From DASZZV01 sp035544835 (GTDB taxonomy: Bacteria > Acidobacteriota > Thermoanaerobaculia > Gp7-AA8), in assembly GCA_035544835.1 (NCBI GenBank), contig DASZZV010000365.1, forward strand, positions 1-12,661: a stretch of DNA of 12,661 nt, written 5' to 3'. This document shows positions 1 to 7,048 of this stretch, piece after piece (the first letter of the stretch is position 1; the number at the start of each line of letters is the position of its first letter). The position numbers were made by a program, and so were the translations under genes. The notes below the pieces were generated by a model. It was not told the DNA's origin and searched no databases. It was given only the letters and a program-made list of their open reading frames with translations.

Positions 1-121
1 GGCGATGCGGAGAGACCTTTGCATAGCTCAGTGAGGATGTGTTCTAAACTCTTGGCAGTTCCCTCAGGAATCGCGATGCCGCTGGCGCATCTCGCGGCCG
101 GAATCGCCAGGGGAGAGACTG

Positions 122-430
122 ATGAGTGATAACCGCGACAAGAAGCGATCGACTCTGGTTCTACAAGGTGAAGACGCCGAAACCTTTCACGACATGGTTC
201 GCTTTGCCGAATCCGTTGAAATCCGGTCTCTGACCAAACTGCTCGAGGAGTTACCGGGGCTGGCTCGACTCTCTGAAGGCAAGTTTTCTCTGGCTGTATC
301 AGTGTTGCGGCGACGGTTCAAGAAGGAGCCTCAGGTAAACCGGGATCAGCTTCGGATTTTCGGTGAAGAAATCGCAACTTCCGTCGAAGACAAGGCGGTC
401 GCTACTAAAATCCGAAACATCTTCAAGTGA
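122..430 (+). CDS. Unrecognised 102-aa protein upstream of a response regulator
   Basis: I do not recognise this family. The protein is soluble with no membrane segment or signal peptide, and is rich in charged residues. The N-terminus (about 1-12) is polar and lysine-rich. Residues 20-60 look helical, with a leucine-rich stretch around LTKLLEELPGLARL. The C-terminal half is basic (RRRFKK near residue 65) and ends in another probable helix. The start is supported by a GGGGAG ribosome-binding site at 111-116, six bases before the ATG. The receiver-domain gene begins only nine bases after the stop, so the two are probably co-transcribed. That placement suggests a role in the same signalling pathway, as a partner or regulator, but this is inference from position only. 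The reading frame is confident; the function is unknown. Confidence 0.7.
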   Translation: MSDNRDKKRSTLVLQGEDAETFHDMVRFAESVEIRSLTKLLEELPGLARLSEGKFSLAVSVLRRRFKKEPQVNRDQLRIFGEEIATSVEDKAVATKIRNIFK

Positions 431-439
431 GCGACGAAT

Positions 440-880
440 ATGTCTGAGGAAGCATTGGGTGCGGGTCATTCACAGGTTCCATCTCAACAGTCCGTGCTCG
501 TTGTCGATGATGACGACTCCATCCGGAAATTGATTCGAAGCGTGCTGCGCCGCGTTGGGTACGATGTCGAGGAAGCCCGCAACGGGCAGGAAGCGATCGA
601 CAGGATTCAGCAGCGGAACTTCGACGCCATTCTGCTCGACCTGATGATGCCGATCATGAGCGGTTTCGAAGTCATCGACTACCTGCGGCAGGAACGGCCC
701 GATGAAAAGTGCATCATCGTGATGTCGGCGGCATCGGAGACCCGCCTGCAGCAGGTAGATCGCAACGCCGTCTACCATCTGCTCCGCAAGCCTTTCGACA
801 TTCACGAGCTGTCGGAGTGCGTGCGGAAGTGCATGATCAAGGCGCCGTTCTCCCGAAATGAAAACGACCTCAGTGCCTGA
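440..880 (+). CDS. Stand-alone response regulator receiver domain protein
   Basis: This is a CheY-like receiver with no attached output domain. Residues 18-135 form the receiver: strand VLVVDDDD carries the acidic pair D23/D24, the phosphoacceptor is D67 in the LLDLMMP motif, the switch residue is S96 (VMSAAS), and the conserved K117-P118 lies before the last helix. All residues needed for Mg2+ binding and phosphorylation are present, so it should accept phosphate from a histidine kinase. It has a 17-residue polar N-terminal tail and a short C-terminal tail (about 136-146). No DNA-binding or enzymatic domain follows, so it probably signals by protein contact or serves as a phosphorelay intermediate. 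It follows the 102-aa gene by nine bases; no kinase is visible in the window to its left. The ribosome-binding site before this ATG is weak, consistent with coupling to the upstream gene. Confidence 0.92.
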   Translation: MSEEALGAGHSQVPSQQSVLVVDDDDSIRKLIRSVLRRVGYDVEEARNGQEAIDRIQQRNFDAILLDLMMPIMSGFEVIDYLRQERPDEKCIIVMSAASETRLQQVDRNAVYHLLRKPFDIHELSECVRKCMIKAPFSRNENDLSA

Positions 881-882
881 AA

Positions 883-897
883 TGCCGCCCGGCGGCA
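883..897. other. 15-bp palindrome between receiver gene and Lys-rich gene
   Basis: TGCCGCC and GGCGGCA flank one central base. The site lies just after the receiver stop codon and eight bases before the AGGAGGG ribosome-binding site of the next gene. No T-tract follows, so it does not look like a simple intrinsic terminator. It could be a weak attenuating hairpin or a protein-binding site. Confidence 0.35.
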
Positions 898-916
898 GTG
901 TGAAGAGGAGGGAAGC

Positions 917-1303
917 ATGGTGAAGAAGACAGCCCGAGGAAGTGCTTTGACCCCGCCAGCCACGTCGAAGAAGTCGAAAACCGCCTCGTCCCCGTCGAAG
1001 AAACCGAGCTCGAGGCCACCTGCTGGCTCGAAGAGCAAAACGTCTCCTCCCGCTGCGTCCGAGGGAAGACGTCCCGCCAGGGCGGCGGCGCGGTCGCGCC
1101 CATCATCTCGGGCCTCTACGCAACCCAAACCGGTTATGAGGCGCATGGCAGAAGCCGTCAAGAGCGCCGCCACCAGGATCGAGGAATCTGTCACGTCGAC
1201 CATTAGTGCCGCTCGTAAAAGCCTGGAACGCCGCGCCGCCCGGAAGAAGAAAGAGGCGAAAGCCGCCACCGCTTCTTCTACCGGTTCAGGCAAAACGAAG
1301 TAG
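917..1303 (+). CDS. Small Lys/Ala/Ser/Pro-rich histone H1-like protein
   Basis: A 128-residue, strongly basic, low-complexity protein. Residues 1-72 are rich in K, S, P, A and R with repeated SKK, PSKK and SK motifs and are probably disordered. Residues about 73-118 (from VMRRMAEAV to KKKEAKAA) look like a charged amphipathic helix. The tail is Ser/Gly/Lys-rich. This composition resembles bacterial H1-like and AlgP-type DNA-binding proteins, so nucleoid binding or DNA compaction is the likeliest role, but there is no defined domain to prove it. Other polyanion partners such as RNA or polyphosphate are possible. A strong AGGAGGG ribosome-binding site at 905-911 supports the ATG and suggests good expression. 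It follows the receiver gene by 36 bases on the same strand and faces a convergent gene across a hairpin-rich spacer. Confidence 0.65.
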   Translation: MVKKTARGSALTPPATSKKSKTASSPSKKPSSRPPAGSKSKTSPPAASEGRRPARAAARSRPSSRASTQPKPVMRRMAEAVKSAATRIEESVTSTISAARKSLERRAARKKKEAKAATASSTGSGKTK

Positions 1304-1313
1304 CTCGATAGTG

Positions 1314-1380
1314 GCCGGACATTCCGTTCCGAGGTCCGGCTAGCACCGGGCGGAGCCCGGTGTGTGAGGCCCGGAGGGCC
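1314..1380. repeat. Three consecutive short hairpins after the Lys-rich gene
   Basis: Three palindromes lie in a row: GCCGGAC (1314-1320) with GTCCGGC (1334-1340); CACCGGGC (1344-1351) with GCCCGGTG (1355-1362), loop GGA; and GGCCC (1368-1372) with GGGCC (1376-1380), loop GGA. They begin ten bases after the stop codon at 1303. None is followed by a T-run, so rho-independent termination is not clear. They may protect the 3' end of the transcript or belong to the larger repeat element that follows. Confidence 0.6.
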
Positions 1381-1624
1381 GCAGAGCTGGTAGCCAGTGG
1401 TGAGCGAAGCGAACCACTGGAAAACGTCACGAATCAATCATTTGCTTGAAGTTTCACCGAGCCCCGGCAGGGGCGAAAGCCGCCACCGGATGCCTCGATT
1501 GGATGCGCTCTTCTGTCGATCGCTCGCGCCCCTACCGGGGCTCTACAGGAAGGAATCGTAATGATCCCGTGTCCAGTGGTTCGCTTCGCTCACCACTACC
1601 AGCTTACTGGCCCTCCGGGCCGCC
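1368..1624. repeat. Inverted-repeat element with ~50-bp imperfect arms
   Basis: The left arm (1368-1420) and right arm (1573-1624) are inverted copies of each other. Shared blocks are GCCCGGAGGGCC, AGCTGGTAG and TGGTGAGCGAAGCGAACC followed by ACTGG; the differences are a few substitutions and a three-base indel. Each arm is also palindromic by itself: in the left arm CCAGTGGT (1394-1401) pairs with ACCACTGG (1413-1420). About 150 bp lies between the arms and contains a second nested inverted pair. The spacer separates convergent genes, and I see no convincing coding sequence in it. It could be a non-autonomous repeat element of the REP/BIME or MITE type, a bidirectional end-of-transcript structure, or both. 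No target-site duplication is evident by eye. Confidence 0.7.
1459..1543. repeat. Nested inverted pair of 17-bp GC-rich palindromic units
   Basis: The unit GAGCCCCGGCAGGGGCG (1459-1475) recurs inverted as CGCCCCTACCGGGGCTC (1527-1543), matching at 16 of 17 positions. Each unit is a small palindrome (CCCC...GGGG), so each can form its own hairpin or the two can pair together. The pair sits inside the larger inverted repeat, giving a nested arrangement. Confidence 0.7.
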
Positions 1625-1658
1625 CACGAATGGCCAAACTCCAGGGTCAGGCTCCTAA

Positions 1659-4049
1659 CTAAACTAACTTGCGCCCCGCGAGGAACACTGCCGCGAGCGC
1701 CAGCAGCGAAACAATGCCTCCCACCGCAATCAGCGGATTTCTATATCGGAGCTCGAGGCGATGATTGCCGCTGGAAAGCTCGAGCCCCTGGTATCCGACA
1801 TTGGTCACGTGCAGTGGCACCTCCTGTCCATCGACTCGAGCTTTCCAGTACTTGTGCGGCGTGATCGAAATGACCAGATAGGAGTGGCCCTGGCAAATCA
1901 CGTTCAGGAGAGATGAGGAGTCGGTGCCCAAAATAGATACGACGCGCCCTGGGGCAGGAACAAACGCGGGTATCGATACGAAGGCCACGCGGCGGCTCCA
2001 CTCAGCGCTGGTCAACTTGCTGACGAATTCATCGCGATTGGCGATCGAGACGATCTGGTCTGCGAAGTAGTAGCGGGGGTATCTGGCGGTTGGGACAAAG
2101 TCGACCGGGCTGGCCTTCCTCAGATCGCCGTTCACCCTTGCCGACTCGTCGATGAAAGGACGCAGAACGGCGCGGTAGCCGGCGTTGGACATGGCCATGA
2201 AGACCTCGGCCCAATCGCCCCTTCCCCGATCGCGAACGGCGAACATCGATCTAAGCAAGTCTGCCGACGGAATCAAGGCCGTGCCGTCGATATCCTGCTG
2301 CAGCGCGACGAAATGACCCCAGGCCCAGGGCTGCCGCGGAAATTCGCCATTTCGATAACTCCAGAAAAACGTATCGTCCTCGACGAAGTAGGCCGTGGCC
2401 CTCGGAGATCCCTTGTCCCACTCCCAATCGGCCTGATGAAAGAGTCGATAGTCACGACTCACCGGCAGTTGACGATCGGCCGGCGGCGGCGAGAAAAACT
2501 CACGAGGCATCGTCGGCAGCAGCTCTTTCTGCAGATACGCACAGTCGACGAAGAAAAAGAGAACGAGCGCCGGCGCCACCAGCATTCGGAGACGGCGCAA
2601 AATCCAACCTCCGTTCTCGCGGCCATCGCGAACCGTGTCATCCCGAGCCGCGGTGAGGGATCTGGAAGAGAGCCTTGCCTCTGGTGTCTTCGACGCATAC
2701 GAAGGTGAGAGCACCACCAGCATGACCAGCAGCGCCACACCGCGCCCGATCAGCTGCTGCCAGCCGTAGGTCCGATCTGTTCCGTGGGTCGCCAGAATGA
2801 GACCGGCGGCGACAAGCCACACCAGGTTCAGCGTGATCAGCGTCTTTCGAAGGGGCCTGTCACCCAGGAGCAACCGATCCAGCGCCATTGCTCCGCAACC
2901 GATGACGATTACGCTCACCGGGAGCCAGAACTTCTCCGTATACCGCAGCCAGTGAAAAAATCCGGCGTCGTACAACCAACGCAGAAGCGGCGTGTACCTG
3001 CCGATGGAAATGACGTAGAGCGCCACTACGATCGGCGCTCCCAACAAAGTCCCTGACCTCCGCATGCGAAAGGCCAGCGCCGAGGCACCGAGGATGATGA
3101 GCACACCGCAGTACCAGTCCTGCACGAAAGGATCGCCGTCGGGATACATCGAACCGAGCATCGTCTCGCCGTTTCCAGAGCCCAGATGTCTGAAAAGAGC
3201 CGGAAAACACATCTCCAACGGACGCGCCGGATGAAGACTCCAGGTCGATACCATCGACCACGAAAATCCCCGCGACCGGACCGAATCACGGGCATGGTCC
3301 GCGCCTGGAATCAACTGAACAGCAGCCACTCCGTTGGCGAGAACGATGAGAAGAAGAGCTCGATAGAGTAGTTTCCGGCGTTCGCCCGAAGCGCCCCGCC
3401 AGAAGGCAAACGCCACCATGAGTAACCAGGTCTCTCCGGCAATGATCGGCTCACCAATGAGCGCCTGCATCGCCAGCGCCAGCGCCGTCCCGGCGAACCA
3501 TCGCGCTCTTCGATCCCCCCGGTAGCGGTCAAAGAAATAGAAGATCCACGGAATCCACGTGACCGAGAAAAGAAAAGGGAGTAGACGGATCAGCGACAGA
3601 TAGGGACCGCCGAGCGCGAAGGCCAGGGCTCCGGCCAGACAACTCCATGGTTGAAGAGCGAGCTGTCGCAGCAGGAGAAACATACCTGCCGCTGCAAGCA
3701 AAACGTGAAGGAGTATGTGCAGCCTGTAGCCCAGATAGAACGGCCCGACGAAGATCAGCCACTGGGGCGGATAGAACATCTCGTAGGCGGGGTTGGCCGC
3801 CATCGGCTCACCTCCTCCCTGAGCCGGATTCCAGTAGGGGAATCCACCTCGCTCGACGACCTGCCGGATCATCGACTTCATCGGATAGTGATAGGAGGTG
3901 AGATCGCGTGAAAAGTAAAAGTCCCCGCGGATGAAGGCTGGACCGAAGAAGCAGAGCAACGCCGCCAGCAGCAGGACAAACGCCAGGCCGTAGGTCAAAC
4001 CATGAGTAAGATCATGGCGCGGGCATCCCTCTTCAACGCGGGTCTTCAC
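1659..4049 (-). CDS. YfhO-family polytopic membrane protein (putative GT-C glycosyltransferase), copy B
   Basis: A 796-residue integral membrane protein of the YfhO family. YfhO homologues in Bacillus and Listeria are implicated in GlcNAc decoration of lipoteichoic acid from a lipid-linked sugar; the acceptor here is unknown. After TM1 (about 18-40), the first external loop carries SRDLTSYHYPMK with D49, the position of the catalytic Asp expected in GT-C enzymes, and then AANPAYEMFYPPQWL. About ten more hydrophobic segments run to roughly residue 510. A large non-membrane C-terminal region ends in the family signature YLVISITPHKYWKARVDG, a G-x-H segment (SGNHRLELRYRNP) and a final TM helix. 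The start is GTG, overlapping the upstream paralogue's TGA as GTGA, so the genes are translationally coupled. Residues about 455-482 form a polar loop (SSRSLTAARDDTVRDG) absent from the paralogue; its DNA resembles an inserted palindromic repeat. The gene converges on the Lys-rich gene. Confidence 0.82.
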   Translation of the reverse strand: MKTRVEEGCPRHDLTHGLTYGLAFVLLLAALLCFFGPAFIRGDFYFSRDLTSYHYPMKSMIRQVVERGGFPYWNPAQGGGEPMAANPAYEMFYPPQWLIFVGPFYLGYRLHILLHVLLAAAGMFLLLRQLALQPWSCLAGALAFALGGPYLSLIRLLPFLFSVTWIPWIFYFFDRYRGDRRARWFAGTALALAMQALIGEPIIAGETWLLMVAFAFWRGASGERRKLLYRALLLIVLANGVAAVQLIPGADHARDSVRSRGFSWSMVSTWSLHPARPLEMCFPALFRHLGSGNGETMLGSMYPDGDPFVQDWYCGVLIILGASALAFRMRRSGTLLGAPIVVALYVISIGRYTPLLRWLYDAGFFHWLRYTEKFWLPVSVIVIGCGAMALDRLLLGDRPLRKTLITLNLVWLVAAGLILATHGTDRTYGWQQLIGRGVALLVMLVVLSPSYASKTPEARLSSRSLTAARDDTVRDGRENGGWILRRLRMLVAPALVLFFFVDCAYLQKELLPTMPREFFSPPPADRQLPVSRDYRLFHQADWEWDKGSPRATAYFVEDDTFFWSYRNGEFPRQPWAWGHFVALQQDIDGTALIPSADLLRSMFAVRDRGRGDWAEVFMAMSNAGYRAVLRPFIDESARVNGDLRKASPVDFVPTARYPRYYFADQIVSIANRDEFVSKLTSAEWSRRVAFVSIPAFVPAPGRVVSILGTDSSSLLNVICQGHSYLVISITPHKYWKARVDGQEVPLHVTNVGYQGLELSSGNHRLELRYRNPLIAVGGIVSLLALAAVFLAGRKLV
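2614..2671. repeat. Palindromic repeat-like segment inside the YfhO coding sequence
   Basis: Two adjacent imperfect palindromes lie within the reading frame: TTCTCGCGGCCATCGCGAA (2614-2632), and ATCCC (2640-2644) with GGGAT (2657-2661) around CCGCGG (2648-2653). On the minus strand the second reads AGATCCCTCACC then GCTCGGGATGACA, the layout of a dispersed repeat I recall from several bacterial genomes. The encoded segment is hydrophilic and has no counterpart in the adjacent paralogue, which suggests an in-frame insertion tolerated in a loop. Confidence 0.5.
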
Positions 4050-6406
4050 GTTGCCGGAGTATAGGAGACGTCCGGGCGCAGTCGACGCCCGCTCAATGCC
4101 GCTCCAGCCGCCAAGAGCATCAGCGCAGCGAGAGAAATCCAGGCGCCAGCGATCACCAGCGGATCGCGGTATCGAAACTCAATGTGATGCTTTCCCGCCG
4201 GAACGACGAGTCCCTGATAGCCGATGTTGGTTACATGCAACGGCACAGCGGCGCCATCGATCGTCGCCGACCATCGGCGGTGCGGCGAGATGCTCACGAC
4301 TAGATAGGACCTGGATTGAGCTTCGACGTCCACGGATGAACGGCTCCATCCTTCCTCGACTCGGGTCACTTGACCGGCCCCTGGCTCGAACGGTGGAAAC
4401 CCGACGAAGGCAACGCGACGACTCCAGCGGCGACCGATCAGAAGGGCGATGAATTCCTCTCGCGAGCTCACGCCATGCATCTGATCGGCAAAGTAGTACC
4501 GGGGATATGGAGCGGTCTGAAAGATCCGCACCGGCTGTCGCTGCCTTAGATCGGGCTCTCCGGCCGTGGGATCGAAGTCGCCGAAGTATCGGGCATTCGA
4601 CATACTCATGAAGATGTCCGGCCACTCCCGCTGCCGTGCACGGACCTGCTGCATCGAATATTTAAGGTCGCGAGTCGCGAGGAGTTGCGTCTCATCGATA
4701 TCGGGATCGAACACGGTCGGGATGCTCCAGAGAGCGGGCAGGTAGGGGAACATCCCGTTGCGGAGGAGCCAGTAGGAGCGACCCTCGTTCAGCACCTTAT
4801 GCTGCATTTCATTGTCGAGCGCACCGGCATGAAAGAGGCGAAATCGCTCCCGCCCCGAGGCCGGAAAACTGGAGAGGAGCTGCGGCGCGGTGAAGAACTC
4901 CCGCGGCATCCGCGGCGCCAGAACGTTCATGGGTGGCGCGAGGTCGATGACCAGCAGAAGAGCGAATGCAGCGACAAGCTCGCGTGAACCGCCGCGCTTG
5001 CGCCACCAGACGAGCAGAGCGAGCAGAAAGCCCGATCGCGCCGCCGCGGCCAGCCATTGCCCGCGCATCACGTTTACGGCGAACGAGTCGTAGAGTGGCG
5101 GGCCTGAGAAATAGAAGAGTCGTCTAACCGTCGCAGCTGCTCCCGGCGCGAATGTCGCTGCCGCAACCAGCAAGGCCACGAGGGTCATCGCCCCCGCTAC
5201 CCATGTGACTCGCCGGAGCAGCGCGCTATCGCCGTCGATGAGCCGGTCGAGCGCAATCGCGGAAAGCAACGTCAATGCGAACACTGCTGTGAGCGCGAGC
5301 TTCTCCGGATAGCGCAGCGATCGAATCAGCCCGGTGTCATAGAGAATCCGATAAATCGGAGTATGGCCACCCCAGGCCATAACGAATCCAAACGCCGTCA
5401 TGAGCGTCAGCGGAATTGCCCGCGGGATTCTCGAGGCGATGGCACCGGTGCACAGCGCAGCGGCAAAGACGCCGAGGTAGATGGAGATGATGAAGGGACT
5501 AGCGTGCTCAGGGTAGAGCGCGGCACCCCAGAAAATCACCCCCTCACGTTCCGTCGACCCGATGAGCGTCGGGAAAAAAATCTCGAGCGGTCGAATGAGA
5601 GGCATGCTCCAGGAGGTGACGGTCGAGTAGGGAAAGGGGCGGGAGCGTATGGAATCGTGGGCATGGCCGATCGAGGGCAGGAGCTGAACCGCGCCGAGTG
5701 CCGCCGCGCTCAGTCCGATCAGCGCGATGATCAGAACGATCTTTGGGCGGTCAGGAGCGGTAACACCCGGAGCACGAAAGTGCCACAGCCCCATTCCGCA
5801 AAGGATGATGGCCGTCTGCGCCACAGTGACCGGTTCACCGCAGAGAAACTGCATGGAGAAAAACACGGCGGCCAGAGCACCGTCTGAAAATCGCCGCCGG
5901 TGAATCGCCCGCCGCGCGAATATGACGATCCAGGGCAACCATGAGTAAGAGAAGAAAAATGGCAGAGTGTTCATGAGCGACAGAAAGGGACCGCTCAGGG
6001 CGAAGGTCACTGCTCCGAAGAAGCTGCTGATCGGCCGCAGGGAAAGTGAGCGGAGCAGCAGATAGGCTCCGATGATGGCGATGTAGAGATGAACAGCGAT
6101 GTGAAGCCGGTAGCCCAGATGGAAATCGGGGAGTAGCACCAGCCATTGAGGGGGATAGAAAAGCTCGTAGGCGGGGTTCGCTGCCAGCGGCTGACCGGCC
6201 GCGAAGAAGGGATTCCACCAAGGGAACTCCCCCGACAGCATCGCCGCCCTGACAACGAACTTCATCGGGTAGTGATAGATCGACAGATCGCGCCCGTAGA
6301 AGTTGTTTCCGAGAAAGAGAACGTCGAAGAAAAGCACGGTTACGAGCAGGCTGAGAATGCCGACGGCCTTGCAGTCAGCACTCCTGGGATGCTTTTCACG
6401 GCTCAC
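4046..6406 (-). CDS. YfhO-family polytopic membrane protein (putative GT-C glycosyltransferase), copy A
   Basis: A 786-residue paralogue of the downstream gene with the same architecture. TM1 covers about residues 14-33. The loop motif YGRDLSIYHYPMK contains D40, the probable GT-C catalytic Asp, followed by WWNPFFAAGQPLAANPAYE and FYPPQWL, then a series of TM helices to about residue 500. The long C-terminal region contains YPRYYFADQ, WSRRVAFVG, SYLVVSISPHRRWSATIDG and PAGKHHIEFRYRDP, with a last TM helix near 750-772. These motifs are shared with copy B in the same order, so the pair arose by duplication. The start is GTG at 6406; an in-frame stop a few codons upstream (6422-6424) excludes a longer protein, and no clear ribosome-binding site is seen. 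The CrcB gene ends 91 bases upstream on the same strand. The sugar donor and acceptor cannot be deduced from sequence. Confidence 0.83.
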   Translation of the reverse strand: MSREKHPRSADCKAVGILSLLVTVLFFDVLFLGNNFYGRDLSIYHYPMKFVVRAAMLSGEFPWWNPFFAAGQPLAANPAYELFYPPQWLVLLPDFHLGYRLHIAVHLYIAIIGAYLLLRSLSLRPISSFFGAVTFALSGPFLSLMNTLPFFFSYSWLPWIVIFARRAIHRRRFSDGALAAVFFSMQFLCGEPVTVAQTAIILCGMGLWHFRAPGVTAPDRPKIVLIIALIGLSAAALGAVQLLPSIGHAHDSIRSRPFPYSTVTSWSMPLIRPLEIFFPTLIGSTEREGVIFWGAALYPEHASPFIISIYLGVFAAALCTGAIASRIPRAIPLTLMTAFGFVMAWGGHTPIYRILYDTGLIRSLRYPEKLALTAVFALTLLSAIALDRLIDGDSALLRRVTWVAGAMTLVALLVAAATFAPGAAATVRRLFYFSGPPLYDSFAVNVMRGQWLAAAARSGFLLALLVWWRKRGGSRELVAAFALLLVIDLAPPMNVLAPRMPREFFTAPQLLSSFPASGRERFRLFHAGALDNEMQHKVLNEGRSYWLLRNGMFPYLPALWSIPTVFDPDIDETQLLATRDLKYSMQQVRARQREWPDIFMSMSNARYFGDFDPTAGEPDLRQRQPVRIFQTAPYPRYYFADQMHGVSSREEFIALLIGRRWSRRVAFVGFPPFEPGAGQVTRVEEGWSRSSVDVEAQSRSYLVVSISPHRRWSATIDGAAVPLHVTNIGYQGLVVPAGKHHIEFRYRDPLVIAGAWISLAALMLLAAGAALSGRRLRPDVSYTPAT

Positions 6407-6497
6407 AGAGTAGTAGTGTACTCACGGACCGTCGATTCCGATGGGAATGAAGAATGCCCCGTCAGCTGCACGCATTCCGGAACTGCAGCCGCCTGGG

Positions 6498-6845
6498 CTA
6501 GCCCCGAGCCATCGCCACGCCGATTCGAACGGCGATGAACCCGGCCAGCACCGACGTGACCACGTTCACCAGCGCCCAGGTCACGGCTCCAGCCTCGGTC
6601 AGACGCTGGGTCTCGTACTCGAACGTCGAGAAGGTGGTATAGGCACCGACGAAACCGGTAGCCACGAATAGCCGCCACAGCGGATCGAGAGGCAGGCGCT
6701 CGGCAGCCAGAGTCGAGAAGAAGCCCAGGATGAACGAGCCGCTCACGTTGATCAGAAGCGTGGCAAGCGGAAAATCACTCTTCCACCACGTGGCTACGGC
6801 CAGGTTCACGGCGAACCTGGCGACGGCGCCGAGCGCGCCTCCCAA
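6498..6845 (-). CDS. crcB: CrcB/FluC fluoride ion channel
   Basis: A small four-helix membrane protein that exports fluoride as a dual-topology dimer. Diagnostic motifs are GGALGAVARF at the N-terminus, LLINVSGSF with the pore asparagine N33, and GFVGAYTTFSTFEYE carrying the aromatic F72/F75 of the fluoride path and the TTFST turn. At 115 residues from TTG it is slightly short for the family. The reading frame continues upstream as VIRFLAVA, which looks like the expected beginning of TM1, but that extension has no ATG, GTG or TTG until an in-frame stop at 6906-6908. The true start is therefore uncertain: TTG at 6845, a rare start codon upstream, or an indel in the sequence. No fluoride riboswitch is recognisable upstream. 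It may head a transcript including the two YfhO genes, but no functional link is known. Confidence 0.9.
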   Translation of the reverse strand: MGGALGAVARFAVNLAVATWWKSDFPLATLLINVSGSFILGFFSTLAAERLPLDPLWRLFVATGFVGAYTTFSTFEYETQRLTEAGAVTWALVNVVTSVLAGFIAVRIGVAMARG

Positions 6846-6902
6846 AGCAACGGCGAGAAATCGGATGACACCATTCTGCCATCTGGAGAGCTCAGATTGA
6901 AG

Positions 6903-7034
6903 AATTCAGAATGCTGTCCGCGCATGATCGTCGTGCGAACTCTTCCCTCTCCCCGGCGGGGAGAGGGAAGATGAAGATGCCTCATCCATTTTGTATTCCG
7001 CATAATGCAGAATTCAGAATGCACCGCAGAATGG
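6903..7034. repeat. ATTCTGC-type heptamer repeat copies flanking a hairpin
   Basis: The divergent spacer between crcB and the next gene holds GAATTCAGAATGC at 6903-6915 and AATGCAGAATTCAGAATGC at 7004-7022, followed by a degenerate CAGAATGG near 7027-7034. The 19-mer at 7004-7022 is the exact reverse complement of 9878-9896, before the tRNA gene, so the same repeat family brackets the 7.0-9.9 kb segment. An open frame through this region could extend the next gene to 6911, but the repeat content argues against it being coding. Confidence 0.65.
6941..6971. repeat. Perfect 14-bp stem hairpin in crcB/DHS-like spacer
   Basis: TCTTCCCTCTCCCC (6941-6954) and GGGGAGAGGGAAGA (6958-6971) are exact inverted copies separated by GGC. 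The shape (CCTCTCCCC, short centre, GGGGAGAGG) is typical of dispersed REP-like palindromes in GC-rich bacteria. It lies in the divergent intergenic region with no T-tract. Confidence 0.75.
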
Positions 7035-7038
7035 AGCC

Positions 7039-7043
7039 GAGGG
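7039..7043 (+). promoter_or_regulatory. Ribosome-binding site choosing the DHS-like start
   Basis: GAGGG lies five bases before the ATG at 7049. It favours this start over upstream in-frame ATGs at 6911 and 7031, whose extra codons run through repeat sequence. Confidence 0.6.
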
Positions 7044-7048
7044 TAAAG

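Noticed and set aside
1..129. Open plus-strand frame from the window edge to a TGA overlapping the 122 start
   Set aside because: The 42 codons are open, but the peptide shows no recognisable motif and GC-rich sequence stays open easily. It could be the tail of an upstream gene, which cannot be judged from so short a piece.
1446..1658. 70-codon plus-strand frame in the hairpin-rich spacer
   Set aside because: It runs straight through the inverted repeats, has no ribosome-binding site and has repeat-derived composition.
6846..7048. Possible fluoride riboswitch upstream of crcB
   Set aside because: I found no crcB-motif consensus on the minus strand in the leader, which is occupied by repeats.
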